From positions 1-64,000 of the forward strand of contig NZ_BCVA01000004.1 of the NCBI RefSeq assembly GCF_001591505.1: a DNA stretch of 64,000 nt. Reading direction: 5' to 3'. The notes under the pieces are model-generated. The model was given only the letters and a program-made list of their open reading frames with translations. It did no database searches and was not told the origin of the DNA. This DNA comes from Neobacillus niacini NBRC 15566. GTDB taxonomy: Bacteria > Bacillota > Bacilli > Bacillales > Cytobacillaceae. The position numbers and the translations under genes were made by a program. How positions within the stretch are numbered: the stretch's first letter is position 1; the number at the start of each line of letters is the position of its first letter. Below are positions 22,386 through 30,716 of this stretch, piece after piece.

Positions 22386-23306
22386 TTGGAGCAAACAGAA
22401 AAAGTTGTAAATACGAAACCAAACTTTCGAGTCAAATCGAGAAAAAGTTTATTAACTCCTAAAAATGTTCCATATGTTTTCATCGCACCAGCAGTGCTGT
22501 TAATTTTGATATTTACCGTTTATCCCGTGATTTTTTCATTTATCTTAAGCTTTCAAGAGGTACGTGGTGTAGAGAAATCATTTGTGGGTTTTGCCAATTA
22601 TACACGATTATTTCAAGACCCAGTTTTCTATAAATCTCTTTTAAATACGTTTCAAATTTTGATTGTCCAGGTTCCCATCATGCTCTTTCTCTCTTTACTG
22701 ATTGCAGTGGGTCTCCACTCTTCTATGTTAAAAGGGAAGGCGTTTTTTCGGATCTCTTACTTTATGCCCGCCATCACAGCGCTCGTTGCTGCATCGATCG
22801 TTTTCATGATTTTATTAGATGAGCATTTTGGTCTTGTTAACTATTTATTGTCTTTTGTCGGTATTGAAGCCATACCGTGGTTAACAACTCCATTTTGGGC
22901 AAAGGTCTCCGTCATCCTTGTTATGACTTGGAGATGGACAGGATATAATATGGTGATTTTTTTGGCTGGACTACAGAATATTCCATCTGAATTATATGAA
23001 GCAGCAAGTATTGATGGAGCCAGTAAAGTAAAGCAATTTTTCATGATCACGATTCCTCAGTTAAAACCTGTATTTATTTTTACTGTAGTCATGTCAACCA
23101 TTGGCACGCTTCAGCTATTTGATGAGCCGTTTATTTTAACACAAGGCGGACCAAATAATGCCACAATGACCATCACACTTTATTTATATGAAGCAGGCTT
23201 TAAATTCTTTGACTTTGGATATGCATCCGCGATTGCTTATGTTCTTGTCATCATCACGGCAATCATCTCATGGATACAAATGAAACTGGCAGGTGATGAA
23301 TCATGA
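22386..23306 (+). CDS. Sugar ABC transporter permease (MalF type), second importer
   Basis: A permease of about 306 aa with six helices and the ATPase-contact loop EAASIDGASKVKQF. GTG 22377 is an alternative start, but AAGGTGG then overlaps it, so TTG 22386 is preferred. It overlaps the next permease by 4 nt. As in the first importer, no ATPase gene is present. Confidence 0.9.
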   Translation: MEQTEKVVNTKPNFRVKSRKSLLTPKNVPYVFIAPAVLLILIFTVYPVIFSFILSFQEVRGVEKSFVGFANYTRLFQDPVFYKSLLNTFQILIVQVPIMLFLSLLIAVGLHSSMLKGKAFFRISYFMPAITALVAASIVFMILLDEHFGLVNYLLSFVGIEAIPWLTTPFWAKVSVILVMTWRWTGYNMVIFLAGLQNIPSELYEAASIDGASKVKQFFMITIPQLKPVFIFTVVMSTIGTLQLFDEPFILTQGGPNNATMTITLYLYEAGFKFFDFGYASAIAYVLVIITAIISWIQMKLAGDES

Positions 23307-24133
23307 TACATTCTAAAAAATTATCCTCGAAGGTTGGGGTGTATTGTTTATTAATTGCAGGTGTAGTCATATCTATTGCACCATTTTATTGGATGCTAGT
23401 CGGTTCTACCCTGCCTTCAGGAGAGATTTTTCGTCTGCCTCCTAAACTTCTGCCAGGCGATTACTTAGCACAAAACTTACAATCACTAAATGAGTCATTA
23501 GGGTTTGCTAAAATCTTTTGGAATTCATTATTTATTGCCCTTGTTTATACATTGGTTAGCACGCTTATTAGTTCAATGGCTGGGTATGCATTTGCAAAAT
23601 TTACTTTTAAGGGTAAGAACTTTTTCTTTTTCATTATATTATGTACATTAATGATTCCTTCTCAGGTGACATTGATTCCTCTATTTGAAATGATGGTTAC
23701 CTTTAATTGGTTAAATACGTATCAAGCGATTATTTTACCGACACTTGCTTCTCCTTTTGCGATTTATTTAATGAGGCAGAATATGAAGTCGGTTCCAGAT
23801 TCGATTATTGAGGCTTCCCGAGTGGATGGGGCAGGGGAATTAAAAATATTCTTCACGGTTATTTTGCCAGTAACAAGACCTGCAATGGCTGCCGTTGCTA
23901 TTTTTCTCTTTATGTCTCAATGGAATAGCTTACTCTGGCCGCTTATTACGTTAAATTCGAAAGAAATGTTTACTCTGCCGGTTGCTTTGTCTAGTTTAAT
24001 TGGAATGGCACGCATTGATTATGGTCAGTTAATGTTAGGAACCACCTTATCTACGGTTCCCATTATGATCTTTTTCCTTTTGCTGCAAAAGCATTTTATT
24101 TCTGGGATTTTAGGCGGAGCTGTAAAAGAATAA
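23303..24133 (+). CDS. Sugar ABC transporter permease (MalG type), second importer
   Basis: A 276-aa permease with six predicted helices and the loop EASRVDGAGELKIFF near residue 170. It ends with GGAVKE, as MalG-like permeases commonly do. It is the last gene of the run that starts at the SDR gene and is followed by a strong terminator. Confidence 0.92.
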   Translation: MIHSKKLSSKVGVYCLLIAGVVISIAPFYWMLVGSTLPSGEIFRLPPKLLPGDYLAQNLQSLNESLGFAKIFWNSLFIALVYTLVSTLISSMAGYAFAKFTFKGKNFFFFIILCTLMIPSQVTLIPLFEMMVTFNWLNTYQAIILPTLASPFAIYLMRQNMKSVPDSIIEASRVDGAGELKIFFTVILPVTRPAMAAVAIFLFMSQWNSLLWPLITLNSKEMFTLPVALSSLIGMARIDYGQLMLGTTLSTVPIMIFFLLLQKHFISGILGGAVKE

Positions 24134-24162
24134 ATATAAGCCAACTGCAGTAAAGAAAAGCA

Positions 24163-24192
24163 AAAGAGAGCGGTCAGTCCGCTCTCTTTCTT
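24163..24192. terminator. Bidirectional terminator
   Basis: A perfect 11-bp stem (AAAGAGAGCGG with CCGCTCTCTTT) with a 5-nt loop lies between two convergent genes. It ends the sugar locus on the plus strand and probably the small membrane gene on the minus strand. Confidence 0.8.
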
Positions 24193-24205
24193 GATCTTTA
24201 AACGA

Positions 24206-24400
24206 CTATCGTCTTTTTACCAAACAAAGTACCCCTTGGATGATTACCACAAGTGAGAATAAAAGGACAGCTATTACACCAATTAGGAGAACTAACGGAC
24301 TAAGCGGTGCGAAGAATCCGGTCAGCTCCACTCTTAATAAGGCAAAACCAGCTATAATGCAGCATAAGTACAAAAAAGGACTGCGGTCTAATACACTCAT
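24206..24400 (-). CDS. Small two-helix membrane protein
   Basis: A 64-aa hydrophobic protein with two predicted membrane helices (about residues 10-30 and 34-58) and a basic C-terminus KRR. The ATG follows AAAGGAGTG at proper spacing, which supports it as a real gene. I do not recognise a family. The overlapping plus-strand frame lacks these signs. Nothing in the neighbourhood hints at a function. Confidence 0.6.
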   Translation of the reverse strand: MSVLDRSPFLYLCCIIAGFALLRVELTGFFAPLSPLVLLIGVIAVLLFSLVVIIQGVLCLVKRR

Positions 24401-24640
24401 TGCTTACTCACTCCTTTTCTTGGGGTTAATTCATAAGTATTCATAAAAGGAGAAATTTATTTACCAGAATAATAAATCAGTTCTAAATAACTATTCTTTT
24501 GGAAATTTAATCCTTGCTGAAGGCGGGAGGAGTAGTGCTTTTGGCATTTTATTTTAATCAGGATTGATATGTGACTATATAAGCAAGGAATTGGATAGTA
24601 TAACGTTTAATTAGCCGCCTTTGAAGGAGCTCATCTGCCC

Positions 24641-25099
24641 ATGTGGAAGCTGGTATTTATATTCTTTTTTATCCTTGTCATCATTGCTTATCTAGTCCCA
24701 AAAAGATTAACTAAAATTGAATTATATACAACGAATCTATTTGCGCTAGTTTTTGGGATCAATGTGGATATGATTCTTAACTTTAAATATCATTTGTACG
24801 GATATTTTGAAAAAGGTTTTCAATGGCACGGGTTTATAGGGGAATTTCTTTATTTTATCCCTGTTAGTATTTTGTTTTTAAATTATTATCCCTATAAAGG
24901 GACTAATCAAACAAAACTCTTTTATATCCTTGCATGGACCGCAGGATCTTCCATAATTGAATTTATTGTTGAGAGGACACATTTTTTTAACTATACAGGG
25001 TGGAAACTATGGTATTCCATCTGCGTGTATCCCTTTGTGTTCCTAATCTTAGTGACTCATTTAAGGATCGTTCGGAGACTGATTAAACTAGATTCATGA
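24641..25099 (+). CDS. CBO0543-family membrane protein
   Basis: A 152-aa integral membrane protein with about five helices and the charged or aromatic loops of the CBO0543 family of uncharacterised Firmicute proteins (GFQWHGFIGEFLYFIPV and ERTHFFNYTGWK segments). AAGGAGC lies upstream of the ATG. It stands alone between terminators. The 240-bp gap before it (24401-24640) shows no other gene. Function unknown. Confidence 0.7.
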   Translation: MWKLVFIFFFILVIIAYLVPKRLTKIELYTTNLFALVFGINVDMILNFKYHLYGYFEKGFQWHGFIGEFLYFIPVSILFLNYYPYKGTNQTKLFYILAWTAGSSIIEFIVERTHFFNYTGWKLWYSICVYPFVFLILVTHLRIVRRLIKLDS

Positions 25100-25100
25100 A

Positions 25101-25133
25101 AAACGGTTGGATATGAGCCCAACCGTTTTTTTA
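25101..25133. terminator. Bidirectional terminator
   Basis: The stem AAACGGTTGG/CCAACCGTTT is flanked by A and T runs and separates the convergent CBO0543-type and MFS genes. Confidence 0.8.
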
Positions 25134-25146
25134 TGAAATTTACCAA

Positions 25147-26445
25147 TCAAAAGGCTTCTGCACGTTTCTTCGTTGTTTGTTCCACTGCAAGCTCCGGATG
25201 AACCTTCCGAATAACGGCTGGTCTTAAAAGCGTAAGGACTACACCTAAGAATACTCCAGATGACAGGAGCAGCACCCACTCGGCAGGGAAAACATCGTAC
25301 AGAAATCCGTACAGTACCATACCTAATGGCGATAAAGCCATGGCAACTGTTTCAACGAGAGAGAATACACGCCCCTTAAATTCATCAGCAATTTGCTTTT
25401 GCATCATGACTTGGGTTGGCGTATTGATGAAAACTATACATGCTCCTAAACCAAGTTGAAGTATGATGAAGTAGCCAAACATCACGTTATAAGATAAGGA
25501 GAAAAGTAAAGGTAAGGTGGCACCCCCCATAATAACCCCCATGAGGATAATACCCCTTTTTGATATTAGTAACGGAAATCTGATCTCTTTTCGGATGGAG
25601 AGATAAATGGATAACAGCAGCATTCCAACAGCAAAGGCACCTTCTGTAAAACCAAAATGGGTGGAAAGCATTTTTAATTTTTCAATGAGAATGAAGGAAT
25701 ATCCAACTTGGTATGCACTAAAAAGGAAATTAACTAATAAGGCAATCCAGATAATAGTCATTAACATCGGCTGTAGTTTTAAATAAGATACACCCGCTGA
25801 CATTGCTTGCCACATTGATTCTTTCGGCTTCTCTTCTGTTTCTGCCTTTGAGTTGGAGAACAAAGTGAATTTCATTGTAGCTTCGAGAATAATGGCAATC
25901 GTTGAAGCAGTCATATAGAGAACGAGGAATAGCGGCATAGAAATGACTCCATACAATAGTCCCCCAACTGCGGGAGAGGCAATGGCCGCAAAAGAAACGG
26001 ACATTTGATTTAATGACATTGCTTTTTGAATTCTTGCTTCATCTACCAGACCTGTTATAGATGAAGTGAAAGCTACACTGGAAAACATAGATGTAAGCGA
26101 TAAAATACAGGTTGTGATATAAATTGCCGTAAGCGATAGCCCATACGTAACACTGACGAGCAATAATCCCCCGATGGCCAAGGTTGTCGCTATTTGTGAA
26201 ATGATTGCAATCCTTTTTCTTGGATATTTATCAATGATATAACCGGCAAAGGGTGCAGCAAGGGTACGAGGCAATACATTGCAAATCAAGTTCAATGCAA
26301 AACTTTTTGCGGATCCTGTAGCCTGCAGAATATAAAAACTAATGGCAAATGAATATACTTGTGAACCAAAGGAGGCAATCAGTTTGCTTATGGTAAACGT
26401 CCAGAGATGATAAGTGGCTTTTTTCAACATGACACTGTTATTCAT
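25147..26445 (-). CDS. MFS exporter (macrolide-efflux/Mef-like)
   Basis: A 432-aa major facilitator with 12 predicted helices. The DKYPRKR motif in loop 2-3 (after AAPFAGYII) is the MFS signature, and the long middle loop EETEEKPKESMWQ separates the halves. It resembles macrolide or drug efflux MFS proteins by general layout. GAAGAGGAG precedes the ATG. It is divergent from an XRE-TPR regulator, with three shared palindromes between them, so its expression is probably repressed by that regulator until a cue appears. The substrate is unknown. Confidence 0.85.
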   Translation of the reverse strand: MNNSVMLKKATYHLWTFTISKLIASFGSQVYSFAISFYILQATGSAKSFALNLICNVLPRTLAAPFAGYIIDKYPRKRIAIISQIATTLAIGGLLLVSVTYGLSLTAIYITTCILSLTSMFSSVAFTSSITGLVDEARIQKAMSLNQMSVSFAAIASPAVGGLLYGVISMPLFLVLYMTASTIAIILEATMKFTLFSNSKAETEEKPKESMWQAMSAGVSYLKLQPMLMTIIWIALLVNFLFSAYQVGYSFILIEKLKMLSTHFGFTEGAFAVGMLLLSIYLSIRKEIRFPLLISKRGIILMGVIMGGATLPLLFSLSYNVMFGYFIILQLGLGACIVFINTPTQVMMQKQIADEFKGRVFSLVETVAMALSPLGMVLYGFLYDVFPAEWVLLLSSGVFLGVVLTLLRPAVIRKVHPELAVEQTTKKRAEAF

Positions 26446-26483
26446 AATAATCTCCTCTTCTCTTAGGAATATTTTTGAAGAAA

Positions 26484-26500
26484 GTTTAATTTAATTAAAC
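26484..26500. promoter_or_regulatory. Operator palindrome 1 (XRE/MFS region)
   Basis: A perfect 17-bp palindrome, GTTTAATT-T-AATTAAAC. It lies just downstream of the MFS -10, over the expected transcription start. It is identical to the copy at 26539 and differs by one base from the copy at 26599. Confidence 0.75.
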
Positions 26501-26502
26501 AA

Positions 26503-26531
26503 ATAATAACATGAAGTTTTTGCCAAATCAA
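26503..26531 (-). promoter_or_regulatory. Promoter of the MFS gene
   Basis: On the minus strand, TTGATT (26531-26526) and TATTAT (26508-26503) are 17 bp apart. The promoter lies exactly between palindromes 1 and 2, so binding to either would hinder RNA polymerase. Confidence 0.55.
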
Positions 26532-26538
26532 CCAAAAA

Positions 26539-26555
26539 GTTTAATTTAATTAAAC
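26539..26555. promoter_or_regulatory. Operator palindrome 2 (XRE/MFS region)
   Basis: A second perfect copy of the 17-bp palindrome, 55 bp from copy 1 and just upstream of the MFS -35. Confidence 0.75.
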
Positions 26556-26598
26556 AAAATTTGTTTCTTAAAGAATATCTCTTTCAAATTGAGATAAA

Positions 26599-26615
26599 GT
26601 TTAATATAATTAAAC
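26599..26615. promoter_or_regulatory. Operator palindrome 3 carrying the regulator's -10 box
   Basis: A third copy, with one T-to-A change from the perfect palindrome. That change creates TATAAT at 26605-26610, the likely -10 of the XRE regulator gene (weak -35 TTTCAA at 26582-26587, 17 bp spacing). The start codon is 30 bp downstream. Autorepression is the likely effect. Confidence 0.7.
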
Positions 26616-26644
26616 AAGTAAACCGTTTAAGGAGGTGCCCTAAC

Positions 26645-27871
26645 ATGTTAGGAGACCGAATACGAAAATTAAGAAAACAGAAAAAGTTAACGCTTGAAGC
26701 ACTTGCTGGTCAAGGGCTTACCAAAGGTATGCTCAGCTTAATTGAGAATAATAAAGCCAAGCCTTCGATGGAAAGCTTGGCACATATTGCTGAAGGGCTA
26801 GGGGTAGATGTAACTGATTTATTAGGTGAAATTAGCACACAAGAGTTAAGGGCAATTCTTGAAAAAGCAGAAAAGTTATATAATGAAAAGTCGGATGGCC
26901 AATACAAGGAATTACTAACGCTGATTGAACCTTACATAGAAAAACTTACACAAGGATATGAATCTGCCAGGTTGCTGGATATCCTTTCCCGTAGTCTTTA
27001 CAAAGAAAAGTTAGCTGGCTGGGAGGAGTATGCTGACCGGGCCGCAATTATCTATGACGACATCAATTTAACAGCAAACCGTGCACAAATTGCGATTTTT
27101 CGTGCTATGGTCAAATTTATCCAACATGATTATGCAAGTTCGTTAGATATTTTGGTAAGTGAACGGAAAGAGATTCATTCGACGCATGTCTACATGGATC
27201 ATATGACACGCATGGATTTTGATTATCATGAAGCCATTTTACATTTTGCTATTGGTGACAATGAGTCAGCAAGTGCTGTGATGGAAAAGGCGATTCAGTT
27301 TTCAAAAGAGCAGAGAATTTTTTATCGGATTAATGATTTATATAGACTTGGTGCAGGCCAAGCACTCATGTTTAAGGATGAAGAAAAGCTAGAGTTGTAT
27401 TTGCGAAAGTTAAAACAATACGGGGAGTTTGCGGATGATTTACTCTCTATCCTCGTTCATGATTTAATTATCGTGATGTCTCTAAATACAGTGAAAAAGC
27501 AGTATACCCATGCACTTGAAATCATTGATACTTATTTAGCAGAACCAACAATGGAGGAAGTAGTAAAGGATCTCTATCAAATAGAAAAAGGTAAGGCGCT
27601 TTATGGGCTAGGTGAATTTCCGGAAGCCATTTCTTATTTCAATGAGGTAGAGACCTCTACTACGACGCATCATCCGTTTGATTTATCGCTCTATTATGTA
27701 CGATATTCGTATAAAGCATTATGCCATCAGGGACTTGGAGAGATTGAAGAAGCTCTTCAGGCTGCACAGAATGCTGTGGAGAAATTTGAAGCGTTACCCG
27801 ATACGCCTTTTAAAGAGTTTGCGGTTGAGACGTACCATACCATTCTCGCAAAAGTAAACCCAGTGCAATAA
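26645..27871 (+). CDS. XRE-family regulator with C-terminal TPR domain
   Basis: A 408-aa protein. The N-terminal XRE helix-turn-helix covers residues 1-60 (LGDRIRKLRKQKKLTLEALA, then MLSLIENNKAKPS). The rest is helical and TPR-like, about residues 75-405 (for example the KALYGLGEFPEAISYFNEVE repeat). ATG 26645 has AAGGAGGTG; an upstream in-frame start lies inside the operators and is rejected. The fold resembles RRNPP-type regulators, but no signal-peptide gene was found nearby. Probable autorepressor and repressor of the divergent MFS exporter. Confidence 0.85.
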   Translation: MLGDRIRKLRKQKKLTLEALAGQGLTKGMLSLIENNKAKPSMESLAHIAEGLGVDVTDLLGEISTQELRAILEKAEKLYNEKSDGQYKELLTLIEPYIEKLTQGYESARLLDILSRSLYKEKLAGWEEYADRAAIIYDDINLTANRAQIAIFRAMVKFIQHDYASSLDILVSERKEIHSTHVYMDHMTRMDFDYHEAILHFAIGDNESASAVMEKAIQFSKEQRIFYRINDLYRLGAGQALMFKDEEKLELYLRKLKQYGEFADDLLSILVHDLIIVMSLNTVKKQYTHALEIIDTYLAEPTMEEVVKDLYQIEKGKALYGLGEFPEAISYFNEVETSTTTHHPFDLSLYYVRYSYKALCHQGLGEIEEALQAAQNAVEKFEALPDTPFKEFAVETYHTILAKVNPVQ

Positions 27872-27970
27872 AATGTACGGGGTTACTTTAGAGGTGCAAA
27901 CATTGTAAAACACATAGAAAAACGCACATGAATCCACAATATAATAATTGAGTAACAAGTGATAATTAAA

Positions 27971-28165
27971 TTAGCGGAGACTTTCCGGTTAGACTAATGA
28001 ATAGAGCTAGGTTCTAGGGAAATAAGCGGAGGTTTTCCCATTAAGCAAAGAAAAATTACGCATTTACACGTTTTTTGAGTCAATAGCCGGAATCTTTCCG
28101 TCTATTTAAGCAATTTTTAGTGCTATTTCCTACTTAAAAGAAATTTCTCCGCTTATTTATCAAAC
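27971..28165. repeat. Degenerate AGCGGA-type intergenic repeats
   Basis: This 496-bp gap has no gene. It holds similar blocks starting at 27971, 28022 and 28083 (TTAGCGGAGACTTTCCG, ATAAGCGGAGGTTTTCCC, ATAGCCGGAATCTTTCCG), then an inverted piece CTCCGCTTATT near 28148. Spacings are 51 and 61 bp. Related AGCGG/CGGATA words recur at 57163-57290 and 61545-61640. Confidence 0.45.
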
Positions 28166-28222
28166 TCACTTCAGCGTCTAATGAACTGGTTCAACTTATT
28201 TGGTAAAAAAGGAAATCTTAAA

Positions 28223-28262
28223 AAGGCTTAGAGATATTTACAACTCTAAGCCTTCTTGACTG
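28223..28262 (-). terminator. Hairpin, probable minus-strand terminator
   Basis: An 11-bp stem (AAGGCTTAGAG with CTCTAAGCCTT). On the minus strand it is followed by a T-rich run, so it may end read-through from the large permease gene. Confidence 0.5.
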
Positions 28263-28325
28263 TGAAATATACTGTGAAGTTTATGTGATTTGGTTTGTGA
28301 TTTACCGTTTTTGTACCTCACAAAT

Positions 28326-28362
28326 AAACCCCGTTACAATAATGCGTACGGGGTTTCTCTTT
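28326..28362. terminator. Terminator hairpin downstream of the permease gene
   Basis: The stem AAACCCCGT/ACGGGGTTT is followed by a T/C-rich run on the plus strand and a short T stretch on the minus strand. It lies right after the stop codon of the fused permease gene. Confidence 0.6.
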
Positions 28363-28367
28363 TGTTT

Positions 28368-30506
28368 TTACACTCCTCGTTCAAAGCCTCGTTTAAACCT
28401 AGGTTTTAATTTTCGTTCTAACTTTTTACCCTCTTCACGGTCTCCCGTTTGTCCTGCTTCATTTCCGATTACTTTTAAACTATCCTTTGTTATTTGGTAG
28501 GAAGAAGCTTCACTTGTGTTTTTAGCTTTTTTCTTCTCTGCCTTAGGAAGTTTATGTAACACTCCGACTTTTATTTGCTGTACTTCTTTTACACCCTGGA
28601 TAATGAGTTGCATGGCGAAGATCGCTAGCATAAAGGCAGCTAAAATCCACAGGTACCAGTAGCGTCCTGAGGCGATTGTGGTTCTTCCAATTTCACCAAT
28701 TAGCCCGGACCATTCATTGGTTATCGACATTGGCGGATCTGAACCCATTGGGTCAAAGTCTAGCTTTGTCCCGCCAAAGAAAAATTTAAATATCCCTAAA
28801 TGAATAAAGATGAGTAGTACCTGAATAAATTGAGTTCCCAATAATATCGTTAGACGCGGACCAATATGTGGGATGATGTGCTTCCAGAAGAGATGAAATC
28901 TGCTTCCGCCTAAGACGCGCGCACTGGCAATAAATTCATAATCTAGAACTCTCTTGATTTCTTTTCCTAATAAAACGGTTGTTAACGGAACGACAAGGAT
29001 GGTTAAGATAAACATCTCTAATAAAATTCGTTGTGTAAAGGTATAAGTAAATTCATATCCATAACCGATCAACGTCGGAAGTAAGATCGGTGCTAGCAAG
29101 ATGTAGGCAACCAAGCTCAAAGGCAGGAAATGAATCGAATCGATTAACTTTGCAAGCCATTGCTGTGTGCGGGGACCTAAATGGAAAGCATAAATGACCC
29201 CAAATAAAAGCCCTCCAAGAACGCGCAATAAGGCAATTAACAACGCAAAAATCAATGTATATTTCGCGCCAATGACTAATTGGTCAAAAAGGCTGAACCC
29301 TAATTTGTCTGAGCCAAAGAAAAAGGGCTTAGTAGGTGCATGTGGTGCGGCACCAAGCAGCGTCGCACCATCCTCGGCGTAATAAAGTCTGACTTGATCG
29401 ACATGGTTATCGGTTGTGACTGAATAAATAATGCTGTAACTGATGGTTACAATAAAAAATAGAGCTCCAAGTGCAAACTTCCAATTTTTCATATGCCTGC
29501 CAAATGTGAAGAGCATATTGAGAAATGGACGGAACGGCGATACTTTTCGCAGGTTAATCATTTGAAAAGAATATAGAATGTTTTCAAAGAATCTCTTGGT
29601 TCCCTCCGCAATATTACCAATGCGCCACAATGAATTCCGTCTCGTTTCGTACGCTAGTGGCTGATCTTCTTTTAGCCATAAATCTACTAATTGGAATAGG
29701 AAGTAAAATGGTGTGAAAATAAGACCCAGCGTAACAAAGATGGTTATAGGCTGAAAGTTATCTAGTAAATAGAATGTTAATCCGTGGACGTTAAACACCC
29801 GTTCAATAATAAATTGGCTGGAGAGTGTGCCCCAAATAATAATCTTAATATGATGAAACGAAAGGGGCATGATATTTTTTAATACATGTCTAAGCAGGAT
29901 ATTCAATTTGTCTATCCCTTTACTTTTTACAAAGGTAACATACACTTTCAAAAACTCTTCCTCAATCATAAGGAGCAGAATCTTGAACATGGAAACTAAC
30001 GGTAAGATTGCCAATGTGACAATAGGTGCAAAATAGGCCTTTTCTGTAAAACTGGCAACCTTAAATAAATCAACGCCAAACGACTTAAAGATAACAATGG
30101 ATAATACTTGTAATAAAGTAGCCAGTATTAAGTCAGGAACTGACTCCAACACATCAAGTAATCTCTTTATCGGACTCAGTAAGAACTTAGGTAAAAAGGC
30201 GGACCATAATGCGAGAATAAGCGCGATACTAAATCCTGCCAAAAGAGCACCTAACAATATTTGCATGGAATATATAAATGCCGGCCCCATAATCTCCATC
30301 ATGGGTGCACCGCCAGTTTGAGAACGTTCGAACTTATAAATCCATGATTCTGATTTAAACAAGTCCTTGCCAAAAGCAATTAATTGTTCAAAATAACCTG
30401 TTGAATCCGGAGTCCCCCTTGTGGAAAAATATTGTGGAAAAATACTCACACAAAATATAGATACAATTCCAAGTAGGTAGTATGTAATTAATCTAACCAT
30501 CTTCAA
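28368..30506 (-). CDS. Fused ABC permease, DppB-like plus DppC-like halves
   Basis: A 712-aa membrane protein that joins two peptide/nickel-type (BPD_transp_1) permeases in one chain. The first half (about 1-310) has an N-terminal helix and the LLSPIKRLLDVLESVPDLIL region. A linker and new N-terminal helix at about 345-365 lead into the second half (about 370-640), with the VLDYEFIASARVLGGSRFHLF ATPase-contact loop. The last 70 residues are basic and low-complexity. No binding protein or ATPase gene is adjacent. Which importer it serves is unknown. Confidence 0.8.
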   Translation of the reverse strand: MKMVRLITYYLLGIVSIFCVSIFPQYFSTRGTPDSTGYFEQLIAFGKDLFKSESWIYKFERSQTGGAPMMEIMGPAFIYSMQILLGALLAGFSIALILALWSAFLPKFLLSPIKRLLDVLESVPDLILATLLQVLSIVIFKSFGVDLFKVASFTEKAYFAPIVTLAILPLVSMFKILLLMIEEEFLKVYVTFVKSKGIDKLNILLRHVLKNIMPLSFHHIKIIIWGTLSSQFIIERVFNVHGLTFYLLDNFQPITIFVTLGLIFTPFYFLFQLVDLWLKEDQPLAYETRRNSLWRIGNIAEGTKRFFENILYSFQMINLRKVSPFRPFLNMLFTFGRHMKNWKFALGALFFIVTISYSIIYSVTTDNHVDQVRLYYAEDGATLLGAAPHAPTKPFFFGSDKLGFSLFDQLVIGAKYTLIFALLIALLRVLGGLLFGVIYAFHLGPRTQQWLAKLIDSIHFLPLSLVAYILLAPILLPTLIGYGYEFTYTFTQRILLEMFILTILVVPLTTVLLGKEIKRVLDYEFIASARVLGGSRFHLFWKHIIPHIGPRLTILLGTQFIQVLLIFIHLGIFKFFFGGTKLDFDPMGSDPPMSITNEWSGLIGEIGRTTIASGRYWYLWILAAFMLAIFAMQLIIQGVKEVQQIKVGVLHKLPKAEKKKAKNTSEASSYQITKDSLKVIGNEAGQTGDREEGKKLERKLKPRFKRGFERGV

Positions 30507-30716
30507 AATATCTCACCCCAATTTCTCCCTCTAAATCACTAGATTCGTATAATAGAAGTAGTCACGTAAAAGAAATTATATTCTAAATTTTCACTCCTTT
30601 CAATATGGTTTATCCCCTAATAATTTCCATAGCTGAAATTTAGACGTAATTGGGGTTGTATTTGTTACAATTAATAAGGAATATTTATTTAAATCTTTTT
30701 AAGAGGAGAAATGATT

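Noticed and set aside
24240..24446. Plus-strand frame opposite the small two-helix membrane gene
   Set aside because: The minus-strand gene has a ribosome site and a membrane-protein pattern; this frame has neither.
26561..26644. Upstream extension of the XRE regulator
   Set aside because: The extension would run through operator 3 and the promoter, while ATG 26645 has a strong AAGGAGGTG site.
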